A stretch of 44,556 bases of DNA from Flavobacteriales bacterium (GCA_900770875.1 CAAGLV010000243.1:1-44556); one strand, 5' to 3'. Shown: positions 31,719-40,806, counted from the first letter of the stretch. Made by a program: numbers and translations. Notes: generated from the sequence alone by a model not told the origin.

Positions 31719-32087
31719 ATGATAGACACACAATATACAAAGGATTTATTAGATAGCATTGTTGACGGAATTACAAATGTTAAGGGAGAAGATATTACAA
31801 TTTTAGATTTAAGCGAAATTGATAATGCAGTTTGCCAATATTTTGTAATTTGTAACGGTAATTCTAATACACAAGTAAGCGCTATTGCTGCTTCGGTAGA
31901 ACGAACTGTTAAAACAGAAATGCACGAAAGACCTTACAGCGTAGAAGGAACGCAAAACAAACATTGGATTTTAATGGACTACACAAACATAATTGTTCAT
32001 ATCTTCCAACAAGAATACAGAGAATACTATGATATCGAAGGACTTTGGGGAGATGCCAAAGAAACTCGTATAGAAATGAATTATTAA
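31719..32087 (+). CDS. rsfS: Ribosome silencing factor RsfS
   Basis: Binds ribosomal protein L14 (uL14) and blocks subunit joining under nutrient limitation. It has 122 residues. Characteristic segments are DITILDLSEIDNAVCQYFVICNGNSNTQVSAIA and HWILMDYTNIIVHIFQQEYREYYDIEGLWGDA, the latter a family hallmark. The ATG at 31719 is used rather than the TTG one codon upstream. It lies 24 bases before ftsH; the rsfS-ftsH order is one I recall from other Bacteroidota. Confidence 0.95.
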   Translation: MIDTQYTKDLLDSIVDGITNVKGEDITILDLSEIDNAVCQYFVICNGNSNTQVSAIAASVERTVKTEMHERPYSVEGTQNKHWILMDYTNIIVHIFQQEYREYYDIEGLWGDAKETRIEMNY

Positions 32088-32111
32088 TCACGTAAACGAA
32101 ACCAAAAAGAA

Positions 32112-34070
32112 TTGAAAAAAAATAATCTAAAACCTAAAGGTTTCAATCCTACATGGATTTATGCCATCGTTGGTTTGTTGCTTATCGGCTTCTTTTTCAT
32201 TACACCCAATATAGGCAGTCAAACAAAAAGTTTAGATCGAGGCACATTCAACAATTACATCGAAAAAGGATATGTAGACCATGTAGATCTTGATTTAGAA
32301 AATAATAAGGTTAATGTTTTTTTAAACGAGAAAGCTTTAAAACTAGATCAATTTAAACAATTTAAAAATCAAGAACCAAGTTTAACTAACTTTGGTGGAC
32401 AAGCTCCTAACTACTCTTTTACAATTGCCGATGCAGGTAATTTCGAAAAAGAGTTTAACGAAATTGTCGCTAAAAGTACAGATAAAAATGTAAAACTTAA
32501 CACCATTACGCCAGATGCATTTAGCAAAATGTTTTTAAACATTTTCTTATGGTTAATCTTCTTTGGTGTAATCTATTTCTTTGTATTCCGTAAAATGGGA
32601 GGACCAGCTAGCGGCGGACAAGGTGGAATTTTTAATGTAGGAAAATCGAAAGCAAAATTATTTGAAGGAGAAGATCACATTAAAACAACATTTAAAGACG
32701 TTGCCGGATTAGAAGGTGCAAAAGAAGAAATTGAAGAAATTGTTGAGTTTTTACGCAACCCAGATAAATTTACAAAATTAGGAGGTAAAATCCCTAAAGG
32801 AGCATTATTAGTAGGACCTCCAGGTACAGGTAAAACTTTATTAGCAAAAGCTGTTGCCGGAGAAGCTAAAGTTCCATTTTTCTCTTTATCTGGATCAGAT
32901 TTCGTAGAAATGTTTGTTGGTGTTGGTGCATCTCGTGTACGCGATTTATTTAAAAATGCCAAAGAAAAATCGCCTTCAATCATCTTTATTGATGAAATTG
33001 ACGCTATTGGACGAGCTCGTGGAAAATCGAATTTCTCAGGATCTAATGACGAACGCGAAAATACGCTTAACCAATTATTAACAGAAATGGATGGTTTTGG
33101 AACCGAATCTAATGTAATCGTAATTGCAGCTACAAACCGCGCCGATGTATTAGATAAAGCCTTAATTCGTCCGGGACGTTTCGACCGTATGATTCATGTT
33201 GAATTACCTGAATTAAACGAACGTAAAGAAATTTTCCAAGTGCATTTACGCCCATTAAAATTAGGCGAAGATGTAGATGTAGAATTTTTAGCAAAACAAA
33301 CTCCAGGTTTCTCTGGTGCCGATATCTTTAATGTTTGTAACGAAGCCGCTTTAGTTGCTGCACGTAAAAATAAAGATGTGGTAGAAAAACAAGACTTTTT
33401 AGATGCTGTAGACCGTATTATTGGTGGGTTAGAGAAGAAAAGTAAAGTAATTAAACCACAAGAGAAAAAACGTATTGCATACCACGAAGCCGGACACGCT
33501 ACAATTGGTTGGTTAACAGAGCATGCTGCTCCGTTAGTAAAAGTAACTATAGTTCCTCGCGGAAAATCGTTAGGTGCTGCTTGGTATTTACCCGAAGAAA
33601 GACAAATTACAACGACAGAACAATTGTTAGACGAAATGTGTATGACAATGGGTGGACGTGCTGCCGAAGAAGTTGTTTTTGGTAATATATCTACAGGTGC
33701 ATTAAGCGATTTAGAAAAGGTTACAAAACAAGCCAATGCAATGATTAGCATTTATGGTTTAAACAAAGAAATTGGTAACGTTTCTTACTATGATTCTTCG
33801 GGACAAAACGAATACGGATTTAGTAAACCATACTCGGAAGAAACTGCTCAGAAAATCGACAAAGAGATCAAATTAATGATCGAAGGACAATACGAAAGAG
33901 CAAAAAACATATTAAGAGACAACAGAGATAAATTAGATATCTTGGCTCAGAAATTAATCGATAAAGAAGTTATCTTTAAAGAAGATTTAGAAGAAATTTT
34001 TGGTCCAAGACCATTTCATCAAACAATCGAGATAGAAGAAGTTTCTTCTGTACCAGAAGTAAATGAATAA
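32112..34070 (+). CDS. ftsH: ATP-dependent zinc metalloprotease FtsH
   Basis: A membrane-anchored AAA+ protease that degrades misfolded membrane proteins and regulatory substrates. It has 652 residues: TM1 (WIYAIVGLLLIGFFFI, about 15-30), a periplasmic domain to about 135, TM2 (MFLNIFLWLIFFGVIYFFVF, about 140-160), AAA domain with Walker A GPPGTGKTLLAKAV, Walker B IIFIDEIDAIG and NRADVLDKALIRPGRFDR (second region of homology), then the zinc site HEAGH and the third ligand Asp in TGALSDLEKVTKQA. The start is TTG: no in-frame ATG occurs before TM1. It ends before its own terminator. Confidence 0.97.
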   Translation: MKKNNLKPKGFNPTWIYAIVGLLLIGFFFITPNIGSQTKSLDRGTFNNYIEKGYVDHVDLDLENNKVNVFLNEKALKLDQFKQFKNQEPSLTNFGGQAPNYSFTIADAGNFEKEFNEIVAKSTDKNVKLNTITPDAFSKMFLNIFLWLIFFGVIYFFVFRKMGGPASGGQGGIFNVGKSKAKLFEGEDHIKTTFKDVAGLEGAKEEIEEIVEFLRNPDKFTKLGGKIPKGALLVGPPGTGKTLLAKAVAGEAKVPFFSLSGSDFVEMFVGVGASRVRDLFKNAKEKSPSIIFIDEIDAIGRARGKSNFSGSNDERENTLNQLLTEMDGFGTESNVIVIAATNRADVLDKALIRPGRFDRMIHVELPELNERKEIFQVHLRPLKLGEDVDVEFLAKQTPGFSGADIFNVCNEAALVAARKNKDVVEKQDFLDAVDRIIGGLEKKSKVIKPQEKKRIAYHEAGHATIGWLTEHAAPLVKVTIVPRGKSLGAAWYLPEERQITTTEQLLDEMCMTMGGRAAEEVVFGNISTGALSDLEKVTKQANAMISIYGLNKEIGNVSYYDSSGQNEYGFSKPYSEETAQKIDKEIKLMIEGQYERAKNILRDNRDKLDILAQKLIDKEVIFKEDLEEIFGPRPFHQTIEIEEVSSVPEVNE

Positions 34071-34087
34071 CTAATTTACATAGTATA

Positions 34088-34119
34088 AAGAAAGCATATC
34101 CTTACGATATGCTTTTTTT
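34088..34119 (+). terminator. Terminator of rsfS-ftsH
   Basis: AAAGCATATC pairs with GATATGCTTT around a 5-base loop, followed by a T run. TAACTTTA at 34151-34158, one base off the -7 consensus, may start the next transcript. Confidence 0.9.
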
Positions 34120-34194
34120 ATGAAATCATTTTTTTATTGATAATTTTCATTAACTTTAAACCTCGATAATTATTCGTTAATAACATGATAATTC

Positions 34195-34803
34195 ATGTGG
34201 AAAATAATTAAAAAATTAATCTCTAAAACTAAGGATAACGCTAACGATCCAAGCACTGATTACAACCAGACAAGTGGTTATAATCAGACTGATAACGCTA
34301 TTGCATTAGACGAATTATTTGCTACAAGCTTTAACGCTGGAGGTGGTCATTTTTTGTATTGCGAAAACATCAACGAAGCATTAAAAAATTTGTTTCAGAT
34401 TATCCAATACGAAAAAATTGATCCTATTATCTGTGTAGATCCTACTTTACAACAATACTTACATCAAATAAATATTAATTACACAACAGATCCTAGTACG
34501 CAACCAAAAGGATTTTCTTTTTTAAAATGCGAATTTCTATGCGCTTTTGATGGAAGTATTATGCTATCTTCTCATCAAACAGGAGGTAGAAAGGTAGAAG
34601 AATTTCCGCTAAATTTTATTATTTGGGCAAATGCAAGTCAATTTGCTAATAATTTAAGCGATGGTTTGCAAAAATTAAGATCATTAAAAAAAGACAATCT
34701 ACCATCAAATATTACTTGCATTAGAGGAAAAGATATGCATAGCTTTAGCTCTATCCCAAATGCAAAAAACATATATCTATTATTGGTAGACGATTTATCA
34801 TGA
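34195..34803 (+). CDS. LUD domain (LutC-like) protein
   Basis: A 202-residue protein resembling the LUD domain found in LutC, one part of lactate utilisation complexes. Recognisable parts are the central DPTLQQYLHQININY, LKCEFLCAFDGSIMLSSHQTGGRKVEEFPLNFIIWANASQ, and a C-terminal strand ending NIYLLLVDD. The N-terminus is a basic helix MWKIIKKLISKTK that could be amphipathic. LutA and LutB are not in the window. Instead it overlaps cdsA by 4 bases (ATGA), so it is translationally coupled to phospholipid synthesis genes; its role there is unknown. Confidence 0.85.
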   Translation: MWKIIKKLISKTKDNANDPSTDYNQTSGYNQTDNAIALDELFATSFNAGGGHFLYCENINEALKNLFQIIQYEKIDPIICVDPTLQQYLHQININYTTDPSTQPKGFSFLKCEFLCAFDGSIMLSSHQTGGRKVEEFPLNFIIWANASQFANNLSDGLQKLRSLKKDNLPSNITCIRGKDMHSFSSIPNAKNIYLLLVDDLS

Positions 34804-35654
34804 AAAATTTTATCCCTAGAGCAATCTCCGGAATAATTTACGCTCTTATTATCTTTTTAGGTACAACAATTCACCCTTATGGTTTAATTGCTTTAATGGT
34901 TATTTTTGCTGGATTCTCTTTATACGAATTCATCAAATTAACCAATTTATCAGACAAAATTTATTTAATCGGTAGCATTATAGCTCCGGTATTTTTATTT
35001 GTCTTATTCGGAAAACAATTTCTATCTATTTACCAAACAGCAGATAGCCATCATTTTGATTTCTTTTTAAATACAAAAGCATTTATTGCACCTGTATTAT
35101 TTATTATTGCAGTAATTACCATTTTTTATTCGACACGCGAATTATTAAACGATTTTGCTAAAGCAACAATAGCCGTAGTGTATGTTGTTTTACCATTTGT
35201 TTTAGCCCTAACAATACCTACATTTGGTTACAATTTAGGCGAATTTAAAATGAATCCCGAATTATTATTTGTCTTTATCCTATTATGGTCGAGCGATTCT
35301 TTTGCTTACATTTTTGGAAATTTATTTGGGAAACATAAATTTGCACCAAAAATTTCGGGTGCAAAAACATGGGAAGGTTTTGCAGGAGGCGTTATTTTTA
35401 CTATTTTAATTGGTTATATTATACAAATTAATTTTAACGAAGATCCTAAAATAAATTGGATGATAATTGGTGCAATTGTCGCTATTTTAGGGCCAATCGG
35501 AGATTTAGCCGAATCGAAATTAAAACGATTTTTCGGCGTAAAAGACAGTAGCAACCTAATTCCGGGACATGGCGGTTTTTTAGATAGGCTAGATAGTTTT
35601 ATATTTGTCGTTCCGTTTATATATTTATATTACTTATTAGTATACACTTTATGA
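34800..35654 (+). CDS. cdsA: Phosphatidate cytidylyltransferase
   Basis: An integral membrane enzyme making CDP-diacylglycerol from phosphatidic acid and CTP. It has 284 residues and about seven to eight hydrophobic helices. The C-terminal signature SDSFAYIFGNLFGKHKFAPKISGAKTWEG followed by GPIGDLAESKLKRFFGVKDSSNLIPGHGGFLDRLDS matches the family, with the conserved D-x-x-E and the final GHGGxxDRxDS motif. Overlaps of 4 bases on both sides couple it to the LUD gene and to psd. Phosphatidylserine synthase, the step between CdsA and Psd, is not in this window. Confidence 0.96.
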   Translation: MKNFIPRAISGIIYALIIFLGTTIHPYGLIALMVIFAGFSLYEFIKLTNLSDKIYLIGSIIAPVFLFVLFGKQFLSIYQTADSHHFDFFLNTKAFIAPVLFIIAVITIFYSTRELLNDFAKATIAVVYVVLPFVLALTIPTFGYNLGEFKMNPELLFVFILLWSSDSFAYIFGNLFGKHKFAPKISGAKTWEGFAGGVIFTILIGYIIQINFNEDPKINWMIIGAIVAILGPIGDLAESKLKRFFGVKDSSNLIPGHGGFLDRLDSFIFVVPFIYLYYLLVYTL

Positions 35655-36301
35655 AGCTTCACAGAGAAGGTACATCCATTTTAATTGGATGCTTGGTATT
35701 ATTTACATTAATAACATTTGCTTTAGGTTATTTTTTACCTCCATATGGGTATTTATTTGCATTACCATTTTGGATACTTTATGGATTTGTTATTTGGTTT
35801 TTTAGAAATCCGATTAGAGAAACAGACTCATCTGATAACTGCATTATTGCACCAGTAGATGGAAAAGTTGTTGTTTTAGAAGAGGTATATGAAGCCGAAT
35901 TCTTAAAAGAAAAATGCATTCAATTATCTATCTTCATGACACCATTAAATGTACATGTTACAAGATATCCTGTTAATGGAAAAGTAATCTTTTCTAAATA
36001 TCATCCAGGAAAATTTTTAGTAGCATTTCATCCAAAGTCATCCGAGTTAAACGAACGTACAACAGTTGTTGTTGAAACTGCAGACCAAACAAAAGTTTTA
36101 TTTAGACAAATTGCAGGAGCAGTTGCACGCAGAATTGTAAATTACGCAAAAGAAGACCAACAAGCCGTCGCAGGTAAAGAATATGGCTTTATTAAATTTG
36201 GTTCGAGAGTAGATATTTTCTTACCATTAGGAACACAAATTGATGTAAAAGTTGGTGATATAACAAAAGGTGGAATCCAAAAAATTGGAGAATTAAAATA
36301 A
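35651..36301 (+). CDS. psd: Phosphatidylserine decarboxylase family protein
   Basis: Converts phosphatidylserine to phosphatidylethanolamine. It has 216 residues, the short form found in Bacteroidota. Two hydrophobic segments lie at about 10-50. Then come IIAPVDGKVVVLEEV, FMTPLNVHVTRYPVNGKV with the H-x-x-R/HVxR motif, ERTTVVVETADQTKVLFRQIAGAVARRIV, and the self-cleavage site FGSRVDIFLP, where cleavage at Gly-Ser would generate the pyruvoyl group. It is translationally coupled to cdsA by a 4-base overlap. The last gene of the run. Confidence 0.95.
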   Translation: MKLHREGTSILIGCLVLFTLITFALGYFLPPYGYLFALPFWILYGFVIWFFRNPIRETDSSDNCIIAPVDGKVVVLEEVYEAEFLKEKCIQLSIFMTPLNVHVTRYPVNGKVIFSKYHPGKFLVAFHPKSSELNERTTVVVETADQTKVLFRQIAGAVARRIVNYAKEDQQAVAGKEYGFIKFGSRVDIFLPLGTQIDVKVGDITKGGIQKIGELK

Positions 36302-36327
36302 AATTTCTGTAAAAAGAACATTTTAAT

Positions 36328-36335
36328 TAATTTTG
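36328..36335 (+). promoter_or_regulatory. Probable -7 box of the His-rich lipoprotein gene
   Basis: TAATTTTG matches TAnnTTTG, 55 bases before the ATG; no clear -33 TTG. Confidence 0.42.
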
Positions 36336-36390
36336 TGTCTCAATATTTTTTGAATTAAAATATATCTCACTCATAAATTAAGTTGTAGAA

Positions 36391-36639
36391 ATGAAAAAAT
36401 TAGGAGTATTAGCAGTTGTTGCTATGTTAGCTGTATCTTGTAACAGTAAACCAGGTGTAAATCATGGTGTTTTACCAGTAGAACACGAATCTTACACGGC
36501 TGAAGATGTACACCACGCTGGTGGACACGGAGAACACGAAGCAGCTCATGAAGAGGCTCACGAAACAGCTCACGAAGCAGTTGATTCAACTGCAGCTCAT
36601 ACAGAAGAAGTTAACGATACTGTAAAAGCACATAAATAA
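36391..36639 (+). CDS. Small His-rich lipoprotein, 82 aa
   Basis: A short predicted lipoprotein: MKKLGVLAVVAMLAVSC with lipobox AVSC, Cys17. The mature 66 residues contain 11 histidines and many Glu/Ala. A repeated AHE(E/T/A) unit (HEAAHEEAHETAHEAV) spaced every four residues would place His and Glu along one face of a helix. There is no catalytic domain. Binding of zinc, copper or nickel in the periplasm is a reasonable inference, not shown. It has its own promoter element and terminator; no metal transporter is nearby. Confidence 0.8.
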   Translation: MKKLGVLAVVAMLAVSCNSKPGVNHGVLPVEHESYTAEDVHHAGGHGEHEAAHEEAHETAHEAVDSTAAHTEEVNDTVKAHK

Positions 36640-36667
36640 TCTTAACATTATTTATAGCTTCTATAAG

Positions 36668-36702
36668 AAATCCTTCAGATTTTAAATCTGAAGGATTTTT
36701 TT
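36668..36702. terminator. Bidirectional terminator
   Basis: AAATCCTTCAGATTT (36668-36682) pairs with 36684-36698, followed by T; the T run enters the stop codon of the convergent glycosyltransferase gene. Confidence 0.9.
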
Positions 36703-37759
36703 ATTTCAGTTTTACCAAACCTTTATCACCAATTATCTTTTGAGCTTGATGACTATGGATATAAAATTGTAAATTTCTTTGATTGTTTTGATACAAAATA
36801 TCTAAAATTTCTTTAAACGAAAAATAAGTTGTGCTTAACACAATATGTTTATTGTCGTTAAAATTTAAATCCCGATCTAACCAATATAATTCTGTTATTT
36901 CGGGCTGAGCTGCTTCAGGAAAATATTTCGCTTTTTTAAAACTTAATAACCTTTGATAGTACTTAATTCGAATCCCAAAATTCATCAATTTTAATTTTAA
37001 ATAATTTTTATGATGATATTTCGAGATAAATAATAGCATGGCATCAAAAAATATTTTTAGATATTTTTCGTCCTTCTTGGTACTTTCTCCTTTAAAATGC
37101 AAAACGGTTTGATTGCCTTTATAATAATTTGTAAATCCGGCTAATTGGCATGAATAGCTGATATCAATATCTTCGCCATACATAAAGTAACGCGAATCGA
37201 ATCCACCAATTTGTTGATAAATTTCTTTTTTTACAAACATAAAAGCACCAACCAAAATTTCGGCCGGAGCTGTTGCATCATTTGCAATATCTATTTTATA
37301 ATAATTATTTGCTGCTGAATTTCCTATTTTAAATAATTTTGAAAACGAATTACGAAGCGTTGGTAAATTTCGTTTCGATTCGGGATGAAAATTACCATTA
37401 ACATCTATTAATTTTACACCAACCAAACCGATTTTTTTTGTTGATAAATAAAACGGAATTAACTCGGTAAATAAATCTTCGGGAATAATTGTATCTGGAT
37501 TTAAAATCAACACAAATTCTCCTTTTGCTTGCTCTACTCCAAAATTATTAGCTTTTGCAAATCCTAAATTTTCCTTTAATGCATAAAAGTTAATTGTAGG
37601 AAATAATGGCGATAACTCTTCTACCACATTTTCTGTAGAATGATTATCAACCACAATAATTTCGGCATTTATAGTTTGTGTTGCTTTTAAACAACTCTCT
37701 AAACAAAAGTGTAAATGATGTTTTGCGTTATAACTTACAATTATTATTGAAACTTGCAT
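36701..37759 (-). CDS. Glycosyltransferase family 2 protein
   Basis: A 352-residue GT-A glycosyltransferase. It has VSIIIVSYNAKHHLHFCLESCLKA at the N-terminus, the nucleotide-binding DNHSTENVVEEL, LGFAKANNFGVEQAKGEFVLILNPDT (DxD-like NPDT region), and GEDIDISYSCQLAGF (acceptor-site ED motif). The pattern fits rhamnosyltransferase-like enzymes acting on lipid-linked glycans, but donor and acceptor are not known. The stop codon abuts a terminator, and the start lies 1 base after the recR stop, so the two are one transcript. Confidence 0.92.
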   Translation of the reverse strand: MQVSIIIVSYNAKHHLHFCLESCLKATQTINAEIIVVDNHSTENVVEELSPLFPTINFYALKENLGFAKANNFGVEQAKGEFVLILNPDTIIPEDLFTELIPFYLSTKKIGLVGVKLIDVNGNFHPESKRNLPTLRNSFSKLFKIGNSAANNYYKIDIANDATAPAEILVGAFMFVKKEIYQQIGGFDSRYFMYGEDIDISYSCQLAGFTNYYKGNQTVLHFKGESTKKDEKYLKIFFDAMLLFISKYHHKNYLKLKLMNFGIRIKYYQRLLSFKKAKYFPEAAQPEITELYWLDRDLNFNDNKHIVLSTTYFSFKEILDILYQNNQRNLQFYIHSHQAQKIIGDKGLVKLK

Positions 37760-37760
37760 T

Positions 37761-38375
37761 TTAAAATCTTTGATCGGTATATGGCACTCGATATTGAATG
37801 GATCTTACCAAAGTTGCCTCGTCGGCATATTCTAACTCGTCTCCTACGCCCAATCCACGAGCAATAATAGAAAACTGAATATCAAAATCTTTTAGCTGAC
37901 GATAAAGATAAAACACCGTTGTATCGCCTTCCATTGTAGAACTTAATGCTAAAATAATTTCTTTTATTTCGCCATTTTTTGCGCGTTCTACTAAAGATGT
38001 AATATTTAATTGACTTGGTCCGACACCTTCCATTGGCGATATCTTACCACCTAAAACGTGATAAGTTCCTTTGTATTGTCCTGTATTTTCTATCGCCATA
38101 ACATCGCGAATATCTTCTACCACGCAAACAATATTTTGTTCCCTTAAAGAATTATTGCAAATATCGCAGATTTCGGTATCTGATATGGTATGACATTTTT
38201 TACAATATTGTATTTCTTCTACCAATTGATTTAACGCTTCGGCTAATGCCGTTGTTTGCGATTTTGGACGATTTAGCATATGTAAAACCAATCGTAAAGC
38301 TGTTCTTCTCCCTATTCCTGGCAAATTTGCCATTTCGTCTACTGCACGTTCTAAAACTTTACTTGGATAATTCAT
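37761..38375 (-). CDS. recR: Recombination mediator RecR
   Basis: With RecO (and RecF) it loads RecA at gaps and single-strand breaks. It has 204 residues: helix-hairpin-helix LPGIGRRTALRLVLHML (about 18-34), a four-cysteine zinc finger CKKCHTISDTEICDIC (about 58-73), and a Toprim domain starting IVCVVEDIRDVMAIENTGQYKGTYHVLGG with the acidic residues. The C-terminal VPYTDQRF differs slightly from other phyla but length is normal. It is the first gene of the recR-glycosyltransferase pair and is divergent from the symporter gene. Confidence 0.97.
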   Translation of the reverse strand: MNYPSKVLERAVDEMANLPGIGRRTALRLVLHMLNRPKSQTTALAEALNQLVEEIQYCKKCHTISDTEICDICNNSLREQNIVCVVEDIRDVMAIENTGQYKGTYHVLGGKISPMEGVGPSQLNITSLVERAKNGEIKEIILALSSTMEGDTTVFYLYRQLKDFDIQFSIIARGLGVGDELEYADEATLVRSIQYRVPYTDQRF

Positions 38376-38449
38376 GATGATTGTATTTTGGCAATAAAAC
38401 CTATTGATTTGATTGCGGATAAAAATCTATATATATCGTCAAAAATATT

Positions 38450-38457
38450 AAATTTGA
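38450..38457 (+). promoter_or_regulatory. Probable -7 box of the symporter-proC run
   Basis: TAAATTTG matches TAnnTTTG and lies 21 bases before the symporter ATG; -33 not evident. Confidence 0.42.
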
Positions 38458-38478
38458 ATCATATTTGTTTTATTTTTT

Positions 38479-40017
38479 ATGAACTCGACAATTCTACTCC
38501 TATTTGTAGTAATTTATTTTATAGGCTTACTTGTAATTTCTTATTTTACAAGTAGAAACTCGGATAATCAATCCTTCTTTAACGGAAATAAAAAAAGTAA
38601 ATGGTGGCTTGTTGCCTTTGGGATGATTGGTACAAGTTTAAGTGGCGTTACTTTTATATCTGTACCGGGAACTGTTGGTAAACTTACTGGCGTTGATAAC
38701 CTTTATGGTGGATTTGAATATTACATGATGGTTATTGGCTTTTTTATTGGTTATTTTATTGTAGCTGCTATTTTATTGCCTTTGTATTATCGCATGAATT
38801 TAACTTCTATTTATACCTACCTAGGTAAACGATTTAATGTTGAAGCGCACAAAATGGGTTCTATCTTCTTTATCATTTCGAGAGGAATCGGAGCTACAGC
38901 TCGTTTATATTTAGTAGTTAATGTTTTACAACTCTTTTTACTAGATCCGTTAGGCGTTCCGTTTTGGGTTACAACAGCCATTTTATTATTAATGGTTTTA
39001 CTTTATACGTTTGAAGGTGGTGTAAAAACAATTGTTGTTACCGATACGTTACAAACTACTTTTATGATTATTAGTTTAGTTGCTTGTATTTGGTTTATAT
39101 TAAACCAATTAAATTTATCGCCATCAGAAGCATTTAACCAATTATCGGTTCATCACTATACGCGTTTTATTAATGTAGATCCAAACTCTAAAACATTCTT
39201 TTTAAAAACTATTTTGGGCGGAATGTTTATTACCATTGCAATGACTGGTTTAGACCAAGAAATGATGCAAAAAAATATTTCGGTAGATAATTTACAAAAC
39301 GCTAAAAAAAACATGTTAACCTTTGCAGGAACATTATTATTTGTAAATCTTGCCTTTTTATTTTTAGGTGGAATTTTATATTTATACGCCATTAACAATG
39401 GTGGATTTTACGATTTAGTTCAGTCTGCATTCTACTTAAAACCAGGAAGCGAAAATGTAATGGGCGACGATTTATTCCCAGCATTATCTTTACAAGGATA
39501 TTTCCCAATGTTTATTTCGGTTATCTTTATTATCGGATTAATTTCGGCCTTATTTCCTTCTGCCGATGGCGCTTTAACAGCTGTTACCTCATCTTTCTGT
39601 GTCGATCTTATCAAATTAAACGACCGAAACGATTTAAACGAAAAAGAGAAAAAGAAGTTAAGGTTAAAAATTCATCTTACATTTACCATCATTTTCTTTA
39701 TCCTAATTATGATTTTTAAAATGATTAATAACAAAGGTATTGTTTACTTAATTATGGAAGTTGCAGGTTATACTTATGGTCCATTATTAGGATTATTTGC
39801 CTTCGGAATTTTCACAAAACGAAACATCAATATTAAATATGCAATTGTTGCTGTATCTATATTAGCACCAATTTTAACTTACTTAATTAACGAAACGGTG
39901 ACAAATTTAACAGATTATCGCATCGGAGTTGAGTTAATTATTTTAAATGGATTATTAACTTTCGTAGGTTTGTACTTTGTAAGTTCAACAAAAAACAAAC
40001 AAATTTTAGAATCCTAA
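38479..40017 (+). CDS. Sodium:solute symporter family protein
   Basis: A secondary transporter of 512 residues with about 13 hydrophobic helices, in the SSS family (proline, pantothenate, sugar or sialic acid carriers). Diagnostic parts are SFFNGNKKSKWWLVAFGMIGTSLSGVTFISVPG in the TM2 region (with the S-x-x-S/T sodium-site pattern), YTFEGGVKTIVVTDTLQTTFM, and the late SALFPSADGALTAVTSSFCVDL (sodium-site serines of TM8-9). The substrate is not predictable; the adjacent proC may suggest proline, but this is weak. It lies 4 bases before proC. Confidence 0.93.
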   Translation: MNSTILLLFVVIYFIGLLVISYFTSRNSDNQSFFNGNKKSKWWLVAFGMIGTSLSGVTFISVPGTVGKLTGVDNLYGGFEYYMMVIGFFIGYFIVAAILLPLYYRMNLTSIYTYLGKRFNVEAHKMGSIFFIISRGIGATARLYLVVNVLQLFLLDPLGVPFWVTTAILLLMVLLYTFEGGVKTIVVTDTLQTTFMIISLVACIWFILNQLNLSPSEAFNQLSVHHYTRFINVDPNSKTFFLKTILGGMFITIAMTGLDQEMMQKNISVDNLQNAKKNMLTFAGTLLFVNLAFLFLGGILYLYAINNGGFYDLVQSAFYLKPGSENVMGDDLFPALSLQGYFPMFISVIFIIGLISALFPSADGALTAVTSSFCVDLIKLNDRNDLNEKEKKKLRLKIHLTFTIIFFILIMIFKMINNKGIVYLIMEVAGYTYGPLLGLFAFGIFTKRNINIKYAIVAVSILAPILTYLINETVTNLTDYRIGVELIILNGLLTFVGLYFVSSTKNKQILES

Positions 40018-40021
40018 GTAA

Positions 40022-40804
40022 ATGAAAAAAATAGCCGTAATTGGTACCGGAAATCTTGGTATCGCAATCATCGAAGGTTTAATTAAAAACGAAGCTTTTT
40101 CGCCAAATCAAATTATTGCTACACGAAATAATCTTAACAAAATTAAATTTTTAGAAGATAAAGGTGTAAAAATTACAAACGATAATAATGCCGCTATTCA
40201 AGAAGCAGATTACGTTTTATTATGCGTAAAACCTTATCGAGTTGAAGAAGTTTTAACTCAATTAAAAAATGATTTTACAGCAAATAAAATATTAATTTCT
40301 GTAGCTACCGGCGTTGCTGTATCCAAATACGAAGAAATTTTATCTAAAGAAATTTCTATTTTTAGAGCCATGCCAAACACAGGCGCAGCTGTAGAAGAAT
40401 CGATTACTTGTATTTGTGGAAATACAAAGGACGAGGAAGCAATTAAAAGTGTCGAAACTATTTTTGCTTCGATAGGCGAAACAGTTATCATTAACGAAGA
40501 ATTAATGAATGCAGCAACCGTTATTGGTGCATGCGGAATTGCCTATGTTTTACGCTTTATAAGAGCCATGATACAAGGTGGTATAGAAATTGGTTTTGAT
40601 ACCAACACAGCCACAAAAATTGTAACACAAACGGTTAAAGGAGCAGCCGAATTATTAATAACAAATGGCCTACATCCCGAACAAGAAATTGATAAAGTTA
40701 CAACACCTAAAGGTTGTACTATTGCAGGATTAAACGAAATGGAACATCAAGGTTTCAGTTCTGCCTTAATTAAAGGAATAATAACATCGTACGAAAAGAT
40801 ATAA
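40022..40804 (+). CDS. proC: Pyrroline-5-carboxylate reductase
   Basis: The last step of proline synthesis, reducing P5C with NAD(P)H. It has 260 residues: N-terminal Rossmann motif IAVIGTGNLGIAIIEGL, VLLCVKPYRVEEVL, RAMPNTGAAVEESIT (family hallmark), and a C-terminal dimerisation region with GACGIAYVLRFIRAMIQGG and TTPKGCTIAGLNEMEHQG. The expected P-G-G-T/S-T of the last motif reads P-K-G-C-T. It is placed 4 bases after the symporter gene and 2 bases before a small unknown gene. Confidence 0.96.
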   Translation: MKKIAVIGTGNLGIAIIEGLIKNEAFSPNQIIATRNNLNKIKFLEDKGVKITNDNNAAIQEADYVLLCVKPYRVEEVLTQLKNDFTANKILISVATGVAVSKYEEILSKEISIFRAMPNTGAAVEESITCICGNTKDEEAIKSVETIFASIGETVIINEELMNAATVIGACGIAYVLRFIRAMIQGGIEIGFDTNTATKIVTQTVKGAAELLITNGLHPEQEIDKVTTPKGCTIAGLNEMEHQGFSSALIKGIITSYEKI

Positions 40805-40806
40805 AA

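Noticed and set aside
33194..33751. 185-codon open frame antisense to ftsH
   Set aside because: Lies wholly opposite a conserved AAA protease; codon pattern is the mirror of ftsH and no family motif is seen.
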